Of a stretch of DNA of 64,000 nucleotides, positions 56,355 to 64,000 are shown piece after piece; position 1 is the first letter of the stretch; the number at the start of each line of letters is the position of its first letter. Position numbers and translations under genes: made by a program. The notes under the pieces are model-generated. The model had not been told where the DNA came from. It was given only the letters and a program-made list of their open reading frames with translations, and did not search any database. Source of the stretch: Moricandia arvensis (Eukaryota; Streptophyta; Magnoliopsida; Brassicales; Brassicaceae); NCBI GenBank assembly GCA_905132765.1, contig CAJHQP010002242.1:1-64000 (forward strand). Direction: 5' to 3'.

Positions 56355-57909
56355 TCAACTTGCAGAAGATTTCCCAGTGGCAAGTGTAACCGAAGATGAA
56401 AATCTTGAGACCATCACTGCCTCATTGCTTACGGATTTGGAAGCAGCCAAATCTTCCAAACGCTTCCATGTTGCTTCTCGTTTAGCTACAACCTCGGTCT
56501 TATTCGCTTCATCTTCTTGGAACTTAGCTAAGCATTCATCAAACAGAACCTGGTCTGTCTCTGCCAATACCTTTCTCACATTCAAAGTCAGGCTCTGAAC
56601 AGCTTGGTTCCAATGACCTCGAGTGTTTCTCTCCATAGCCGGGAACACAATCGGCATTATCACTTTATGGTTTTGAGTAATCAGGTTTCTTATGTGATCA
56701 TTGTTCCACAGAAAGACAGCTCTTTCAGCCACCTGAGAAAAAAAAAGAAGCAACTAAGAATCAAACAAACTCTTAGCAGAGTTTTCACTTACACATTAAC
56801 AAAACCAAGTCTCGAACCTGAAAGTGTGAACTGTTGATGCATCTTGCGATTTGACGGAACAAAGGAACCATACATCGCTGAAACTCAGCTGCTTGAGTTG
56901 CTTCCAAGACTTCTTCCAACTCTCCAAGGAACATAACTTCCTTTGAACTGTTAGTCACAGGCCAATACTTTAGAAGTCCTCTAATGACTGTATCAGCAAG
57001 CTTGAAGTCTTTCTCTACAAACTGAACAATGCAGTAAGAAAGCTGTTGATGATAGGCCGCAGCACATTTAGGTCTGTGCAGTGGTATCAAAGCCCTGACC
57101 AGGAAGAGCTTATGCTCTTCTTTCAACGGCAAAGCAAAACCGTTAATTATACTTCCAAGAATCTCAAGCAGCTCTGCAATACCACTATGCTTCTCTGTTT
57201 CGAATATGAATCTGTAGAAGATATTGTTAATAGCTTTTCTGATAAAAGGTCGATGCACCATGAACTTCCCGTAGATTCGATGAAGAATGGTCTTTAGATA
57301 CTCCCTCTCTCTCTGGTCCTCAGAGTCAAACAAATCCAAGAGCTTCAAAACAAAGGAATGGTCGATATATCTCTTAGCAAGCTTAGCATCAGTCATGGAG
57401 GAAGCCACGAATCTAAGGAGAAGCTCGTAAACAACTTGAAGATGAGGCCAAGCAGGCTCTAACGCAGGCTCCTCATCATCACCATCAAGCGTTTCCAACA
57501 TCTTCCCCTCGTGACTCACAGAAGGAAACGTCCTGAAGAGATTAACCACAGCCAGTTTCGCAATCTCCTGCATCGCAGCCTCGGTGAACTTCGTGGAAAC
57601 CGTCGCGATGTAGTCAACGAGCTCAAGTAAAGTCTGCCTCTTTATCTCTTTCTCTCTGAGATTCTTGGAAGGGTCAGTAAAGTCGAACACGACGCAGCAG
57701 AGAATCAGTTTCTTGATGAAGAGGTTTGGTTTCTCTGCCGCGGGAACTTCCCTGAAGCTAGGCAAGGCTTCATAAACCCCATTGTTGGCTATGTTTGAGG
57801 TAGGAGCAATAGTCCCATTTGAGTTAGAAGCAATGTAATGGCCTTCTCCGTTTGGATTGGATGATTTGGAAGGTTTTTTGGGTAATTTCCCAAATATCTG
57901 CTTCATCAT
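56355..57909 (-). CDS. PP2A B56/B' regulatory subunit, B'-gamma-like
   Basis: Regulatory B subunit of protein phosphatase 2A, directing the catalytic and scaffold subunits to substrates. Two coding exons, 57909-56818 and 56732-56355, joined in phase 0; 489 residues. The N-terminus MMKQIFGKLPKKPSKSS resembles Arabidopsis B'-gamma. The B56 HEAT-type core is continuous from about residue 50 ('PSFREVPAAEKPNLFIKKL') through 'RIYGKFMVHRPFIRKAINNI' to 'FLWNNDHIRNLITQN' (exon 2). The tail ends SVTLATGKSSAS. The low-complexity N-terminal insert seems shorter than in the Arabidopsis protein as I remember it (about 520 residues). No lesion is seen. Partial 3' copies lie at 36413 and 45887. RTL1 adjacency supports the gamma-type assignment. 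Confidence 0.92.
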
Positions 57910-57911
57910 AT

Positions 57912-58151
57912 CTACAGAAGAAAACCCTAATTATATCCCCAAATGTGGACAAGATTCTCTCTTCTCTATCAAAAGCCCTAAACAAGTTTCTTGATTTCTG
58001 CTTCTAATTGAAAACCCCTAATCATTGAACAGCCCTGCAAGGATATGAATCAACAATTCAAAAAATGGGAAGAAGAAACTCTGCAGATTCAATTGAGGAA
58101 TAAAAACAAAGAAGTAAACTTAGGAGAGATATGAGGATGGAGAACAGCTTA
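57912..58151 (-). other. 5' UTR intron of the PP2A B' gene
   Basis: The minus-strand donor AATT/GTAAGC is at 58151-58150 and the acceptor TTCTGTAG ends at 57912, two bases before the ATG. The leader exon upstream (to about 58450) is rich in CT and GA repeats. Exact transcript start not determined. Confidence 0.65.
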
Positions 58152-58549
58152 CAATTAGCAGAAGGGTAGAGAGAAAGAGATAGAGAGATCTGGCCACTCA
58201 AACCCTAAAAATGCGAGTTTCAAGGGATCTTGTGATAAACCCTGTAAAGACAGCTTCTCTTTTTGTTCTCTCTCCTAAACTGTATCGAGAAAAGAGAGAG
58301 AAAGAAGGAAAAGGCAACGAAGCACAGCAGCTAATAAGAGAAAAGAAGCGGAGAAGATACAGAACAGAGTTAGAAAATTTAAGGTTGTAATGAAACAAAT
58401 TAATAATAATCGTCTCTCTACTCTCGCTATTTCTCTCCCTTCTGTAGATTTTCACTGTAAATCTCTGGCTTCCTTCGGATTTCGAATTACAGACTATCAA
58501 TTTTTCCTTTTTTTTTATTGAATGAAACAAAGAAAAATGAAAACCAGGG

Positions 58550-60869
58550 CATCGACAGATTGGCGCAAGTATGTCAATTTCCTTTTGTGTCCTTGATTTA
58601 AGGGTGCGTATCTATCTAGGCTTTTAACATTTAGTTTTTAGTTCAGTTTCAATTTACTTATTTTGGTATTAAGTTTTTTTTTATTCTAAAGATTTAAGAA
58701 CCTTTTTAGATATTTACAAAAAAAATTAAATAGACTTTTTTAATTTTTTATCACAAGAATAGATTTTAAAGAAAGATAATCAAAATAAATTTTTGATTTT
58801 AAAATTTTTAATATATATTTTTTTAATTTTAAGTCTCACCTCTAAAACTCCAGCCCATAACTGTAAATCCTAAGTCTAGATTAGTTAATTCAGTGATATA
58901 CCATTAAATAAAATCTATTTTTTTAAACCTATTTTGGTGACAATAAATTTTAGATCTATCTGATGGTATTTTTCTTTACAAAATTCGATTTGATTTCTAT
59001 AACACCCGTAATTCAGTATATCCTAAATAAACTCAAATTAATTAAATTTCTAAAATTTTTGATTTATCAATTGTCAAACATCATCTCTAACCCTTCCTCC
59101 CCCCCTCAAAAAAATAAATAAAATATAATCTAAATAATATAAATAAACACATAAAACTAGAAGTATGAAAAAGGCAGAAGACAAATAATCTTAAAACACC
59201 AATTTGATAAAAATCACGTTTGCTCGTCATTCTCACCTAAGATGAGAAAAAAGAAGGCTAAATGATAGAAAAGTCGCTCAGTAGAGTATGAGATATTAGA
59301 CATGCAAATCATTGACTCAAATATAAAATACCAGTATGAAAGTTAATGAAAATTTCGCTTTCACATGAGCAAACAAGATGCATATTGCACCACAAGAAAC
59401 AATCAATATGTTAATATGATATAGCTAGTCCATACACCTCACATTCTCCTTATACATATATATGAGATACATACTATGTGTTGATAGTACAAAAGTCTGT
59501 CTCTATACCCCCACAATCTCCATTATGTGACAATATGAAAATGTCTTTACACCCCGCAATTATCACTCTACGTCGATATGCAACGTCTTTGCACCATGAA
59601 TCACCATACATCTACGTTACTAGCTTAGACGTCTCTGGCCCCCATAATCCCTATATTTATAACTATATATATATATATATATATGTATCATCATTTAACA
59701 TCAATCCAAAAAATAGTGTAATCCTCTAAACCCTTAATTCTGGTTTATAATGAATATACTAATTACCACGCAAGAGTCAAACAGACTCAATTCATATTGA
59801 CGGAACAAAAACTAAACTACCATAGAAGTAGTTTTACACTAGTACAGAATGTTACGAAATAGCTTTCACCTTAGCAATATGAAAAGTGATGTCTACAAAC
59901 TTTGGCTTCTCAAATGGATTCAAATATGAAATCAGAGCAAAAAATCGAGTCATAATGACCTTAAAATGGTTAAAAACGGATAATTGATGGTCTGTTAAAG
60001 TCAATTGGTGTTGTCAACGGTTAATCCAATCAGCTTTGACCCACGCCGGTCAACCCTTAACAAGAATAGAATCCAATTGGATTTTTCTTAACCGCATTCG
60101 ATTTCAGTTTGGCCAACCAATTAACATAAACCAGAAATTGATTTCACTAACCAAACCAGTTTAACCCTAACTAAATCAGATCAATATAAACCAACTAGTC
60201 AGCTTAACCTAACCAAAATACTATCAAACCAACTAGTTTGACCAAGTTACTGGTGGCGAGAGGGAAGCCATGACTTACCGGAAAGGTCAATGGCGGCGGT
60301 GGATCCTGAAAAAAGCGGCAGCGGACGCTGGTGTGTGGGCGTCACACACGGCAGATCGGGCGAGTTGTGACGTTGCATAGTTTGCATGTGATGAGCTTTT
60401 GGCAATACATGGAAGAGCATGGCGGCAGAGTTGAGGCTGGAATTCCTACTCCTGACTCATTAAGGTGAGAGGAACAGGATGGTAGCCTTCGTTCACAAAA
60501 AAACATGATTTAGAATTCATAATCAATTTAATACACATCCCTGACTAAATTAATCAAAACCTGTGGTTTCCGACGATACCTTGAGCGGATGAAGGTAGAG
60601 GGCTGTCTGATCTGGGCTTTGGATGTGTCTACTAAGGCAGTATTGTCTCTTATCTGTTCGACGGCTCAGTTTCTGCAAAGATTCGACATCAAGAAGTTTT
60701 TTTGTAGAAAAATAAAACTGTAGGTGATTGATATTTAAATAAGTACCTAGGCTTCTCTGCAATGGGCTTTAGTTTTGGGTTGTTATAGTTTTGTTTCGGT
60801 TATTTCGGTTTTAGGTTCGGTGATATGCTCAAATATACCCTTGAGTTATTCTGCAATTTCAGAGGGCGA
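58550..60869. other. Intergenic, repeat-rich
   Basis: No supported gene. 58990-60790 may be a degraded element: 'CTATAACACCCGTAA' (58992) faces 'GGGTTGTTATAG' (60777) in inverted orientation. 60000-60240 repeats 'AACCAAnTAGTTTAACC'-like motifs. 60270-60470 is G+C-richer with a 'GTGTGTGGGCGTCACACACGG' stretch. None can be assigned. Confidence 0.4.
59498..59655. repeat. Diverged tandem repeat, about 40-46 bp period
   Basis: Successive units start GTCTCTATACCCCCACAAT, GTCTTTACACCCCGCAAT, GTCTTTGCACCATGAAT and GTCTCTGGCCCCCATAAT. Spacing varies. No function evident. Confidence 0.5.
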
Positions 60870-61905
60870 GATAACATTTAAGAATCGAATCAACAGAGAC
60901 TCGTTTACTCGGTAGACTTATAGTTACCATAGTAAGCTATGTAGAATAATAGAAAGCAGTATATATATATTTATCAGTTTGTAAGACAATTTGGAAAAGC
61001 GCTATATCAAGAGAAATCAAACAAGTACGTCAAAATTGCAAGTAATATAATGCTAAGGGTTTTTGAAGAACAATTCTCGAACTTAAATCACAACTATTTA
61101 GTCAACCAACTTTCGCTGCAGAAACTATCTATGAATCCCAAATCGCTTTGCAAATTCAATCAGTTCACACAAACATTATTTTAAGTTTGATATGTTCACT
61201 AAATCCCTAAACTAAATATATTTGTGAATAGTTATTTAACTCATCAAGATAATTTCATGAAATCAATAACACTCTTATGATCTATATTCTAGTTAATTAC
61301 TCTAGAACACAACATTAAGAACAAACAATGATAAATAAATTTATAGATAACACCAGCAATTATATTAACTTCTCAATTCATCTTAAACATTAGAAAACAC
61401 TAAATCAAACAAGTAAATTACTCAGACATGATCAAAAAAGCATAATCAAAGTCTGAAGAAATTGCATTAAGATACATATAGAAATAAGAGTTCCAAATTG
61501 ATCTCTGAAAGAGTTTTGATCTTTTACAAAGCTCTCTAAAAGTAGATTAAGTGTTACCTAAAAATAGCTTATGAAAACATAATATAGGTAAGAACTCGGC
61601 CAACAACTCTTGGAAAAATACTGAAAACTTTTGGGTCCTTTTACAATTCTTGAAAATTTGATAAATCACCTTGGTCTCTTTGTAAGTGGCAAGTGTTGAT
61701 CGTCGACATCATTTACAATGGTCGTCTCCAAGTTGATCTTTTCAGCTCTTATCTCTTCAAGCTTGTATTTGCTCTAAAATCTCCAAACTTTTTCAAAGTG
61801 TACCTATGTCTGTAAAGACTCTAAAACGACTCAATATATACATATAAGACTCTCAAACAGACTTATATCATGGTCAAAACCAGAAAAAACCATGATATAT
61901 CAATT
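60870..61905. mobile_element. Decayed Athila-like LTR
   Basis: Shares ordered landmarks with the LTR at 9387-10586: 'AATCAACAGAGA', 'ACTCAGACATGATCAAA', 'GATCTCTGAAAGAGTT', 'CTGTAAAGACTCTAAAAC' and the end 'CATGATATATCA'. No adjacent internal domain was found, so it may be a solo LTR. The piece fused to PP2A fragments at 36590 and 46065 resembles 61785-61880. Confidence 0.55.
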
Positions 61906-62240
61906 TCCTCAAACTTATCCTTTGGTTTCACTGAATCAAAACAGAAGACTAAACATGTGAAAGAGATTTGAAAACGTAGGAACTCACATACTCTTTAGAA
62001 CCAACATTGTCACCTCTACAATATTGTAAGCCACATAAAATAATAAGAACCTTAGAAGGTACTTCCATGTACTTGACCTCTAATTAGCAGTCTGACCATC
62101 CAACCCACATCCAGTCCACATCTCACCAGATACCATCTGACATCCCCTCCACTAACTTCACTAAAGAGTTTAAAGTGCAGTCTCATTTTTAGAATGTCGA
62201 TAAAAGAACACAATGACTCTTTGTTACAGCCTGAGAATCA
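61906..62240. other. Spacer, no gene identified
   Basis: Mixed AT-rich sequence with no recognised motif between the LTR remnant and the gypsy element end. Confidence 0.4.
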
Positions 62241-63093
62241 GACTATAAGGATGGCTTGACTGAGATTAGGTTTTGGTCGGATCTGGTTCTAAGGTTGGAA
62301 GGATGTAGGCGATGGACTGGATTTAGACCTAGTTGAACCTGGTTTGTACCTGAAACAAAAGATAACTTTTTATGAGTTTTTCTGGATATAAAATGATGAA
62401 GAGAAGGTAAACTAAATGAACTATGATGAACAATGAAAAAAATCACGATTTTTATGGATTTTTGAATAAGATGGTTGAATGAAAACTAGATGATATGCAA
62501 TAGAAAAACAGTGTGGATGGATGGATCCTTGTTGCTGAACGTGTGTCTCTCTCAACAAGACCAGTGGATGAATGATGGAGTGAAGATGGAATCAGGCTTG
62601 CTGGACGTGTGTCTCTCTCAAGCAAGATTAGTGGAAGGAATGGAATGAAGAATCACCACAAGTTTGGTGATTGAAAACTTGATAAGATTCGATGCTCCAT
62701 TCTAGATGGGTTTCTCACGCAAGGCTAGAGAGGGAGGCTAGGATTTTCGTGTGTGGGGAAAATTGACTCATATATTTCATAAGCTAAAAAAATTACAAGT
62801 CCACTTATAAGGGGTTTATATAGTACCCGATGTCGTTTGCGCTTCTTGGGGTATTGAAGCAAAAAAACAGCATGTAGCTAAAGCATTAAGGCCTAAACAT
62901 AATGGGCCGACTCTCCTGGACTCTAAGCAAAGGCTAAACAATGGCCTTGATTAATTGGACTCAAAATAAATAAAAGGACTTAACAATTTGCCCATAAGTT
63001 CATAAAAATCAGAAAGTAAATAAAACAGAAATCGACACAAACCAAAAACAATAAACCGGTTAAAAATCATAATTTACATCTTACCTACTTACC
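62241..63093 (-). mobile_element. Ty3/gypsy 3' UTR and LTR region
   Basis: Lies directly downstream of the gypsy pol on the minus strand and resembles 1-640. It carries two copies of 'GCTGnACGTGTGTCTCTCTC' spaced about 75 bp. LTR borders could not be fixed because the partner LTR lies outside the window. Confidence 0.5.
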
Positions 63094-64000
63094 TTACGGC
63101 ATTGGTGGATTATTCAGGACCAGATTGGGTTGGGGTTGAGTCTGAACCGAGATCACATGTGGAGATGATAGGCCGGTTCGGTTCTGGGTGAGTGATCTGA
63201 ATTGGATTGGACCGGGCTGACCTTGAACATCTATTGGACCGGCTGGATCTTGAATCTTCAATTGGATCATTTCTTCAATCAGCAATATGTTCTGGCCGGT
63301 TTTTCCATCTTGATCTAGGATCTCTTGGACAGCGTTGGAGAAACCCTCTCTTATGGCCTTGGCTCCGTTCCGGGTAGTCGGGTCACGTCTAATTATGGGA
63401 ACCTCAACTTGGATGGCCGCATCATTCACTCGAAGCTCAATCTTATAAGCATTGTCATTGATGTTCTCAAGGACCCGAAATGGGCCAGTCCCTCGGGGTG
63501 ACAGTTTGGACTTCCTCTCATCTGGAAACCTCTCAGGTCGGATGTGCAGCCACACTAAATCTCCTGATTCGAACAAAACCTCCTTTCTGTTCTTATCAAT
63601 TCGGGCCTTAACCTTGGCCGCCTTTGCCTCTAACGTCTCCTTGACCTTCTGGTGCATAGTCTTAACAAACTCCGCCTTGGTTGCACCATCTCGGCTACGA
63701 TACATAGGGTTTGGCAACGCAGAAAGATTCAGGGGGGTTTCTGGCTGAAAACCATAGATAACTTCAAAAGGAGAAAGGTTAGTAGCAGAGTGTCTAGCAT
63801 GGTTGTAAGCAAATTCAATAAATGGTAAACATGACAACCAGTTCTTTAAGTTCTTACTGACCGTAGCTCTCAATAACTGAGAGAGAGTACGGTTTACTAC
63901 CTATGTTTGCCCATCGGTCTGGGGGTGACAAGTGGTCGAGAACAGAAACTTGGTACCAATCTTACCCCATAGTGTCCTCCAAAAGTGACTTAGGAACTTG
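63094..64000 (-). pseudogene. Ty3/gypsy integrase, C-terminal part, cut by window edge
   Basis: Minus-strand integrase end: 'FSTTCHPQTDGQT' (near 63930), then a TAG at 63901-63903 in place of the catalytic Glu codon of the D,D-35-E triad. 'LPFIEFAYNHARHSATNLSP' (63830-63770) and 'FEVIYGFQPETPLNL' follow, then the C-terminal beta-barrel-like 'GTGPFRVLENINDNAYKIEL' (63480-63420) and a low-complexity tail to the stop at 63094. From the stop codon onward the frame is open for 259 codons. The N-terminal zinc part and RT lie outside the window. Confidence 0.85.

Noticed and set aside
58198..58530. Minus-strand 110-residue open frame upstream of PP2A B'
   Set aside because: It overlaps the proposed leader exon and promoter, has no domain, and the codons look like CT/GA-rich leader sequence.
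60550..60762. 70-residue minus-strand frame as a gene
   Set aside because: No domain, no neighbours, and inside a likely degraded repeat.

Overview
This is a plant nuclear window, almost certainly Brassicaceae. The evidence is spliced genes with GT-AG introns, long AT-rich spacers, an Athila-type element with a tRNA-Asp-like primer site, and an RNase III-like gene next to a PP2A B' gene. From memory, RTL1 and B'-gamma are also neighbours on Arabidopsis chromosome 4. Only two ordinary genes look intact, both on the minus strand: an RTL1-like dsRNA endonuclease (26416-28025) and a PP2A B56/B' regulatory subunit (56355-57909, with a 5' UTR intron). Nearly everything else is transposable elements or broken gene copies.

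Layout. 1-640: end of a Ty3/gypsy element. 640-3660: Copia gag remnant and LTR on the minus strand. 5142-11396: a plus-strand Copia element interrupted by an Athila fragment (7577-10586) and by an odd alternating inverted repeat. 11826-13190: unclassified repeats. 13331-23181: a complete but degenerate Tat-lineage Ty3/gypsy element. Its gag-pol lies on the minus strand, it has no recognisable integrase, and a separate intron-containing gene runs antisense from its own promoter. 24464-57909: a tandemly duplicated RTL1 / PP2A B' segment, later hit by a CACTA element (29459-36409), MITEs, a 5'-truncated LINE, a three-LTR retroelement array (47875-50366) and a PIF/Harbinger element (51218-55797). 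58550-64000: AT-rich sequence, an Athila-like LTR remnant and a gypsy integrase cut by the window edge.

The RTL1-PP2A block shows a clear order of events. One junction, in which a PP2A 3' exon is fused to an Athila-LTR-like piece, occurs in two units, so those units copy one another. The CACTA element sits in unit 1 with a 3-bp duplication, and the uninterrupted site survives in unit 2. Unit 2 carries an RTL1 paralogue with an open frame but no dsRNA-binding domain. Unit 3 is broken, and the LTR array lies 12 bp upstream of its start codon.

All coordinates, alignments and splice sites were worked out by eye. Family names rest on recognised protein motifs, not on database searches. The strongest candidates for something unusual are the antisense gene in the Tat element, the dsRBD-less RTL1 copy, the internal transposase-site-like array in the CACTA element, and the LTR-internal-LTR-internal-LTR array.
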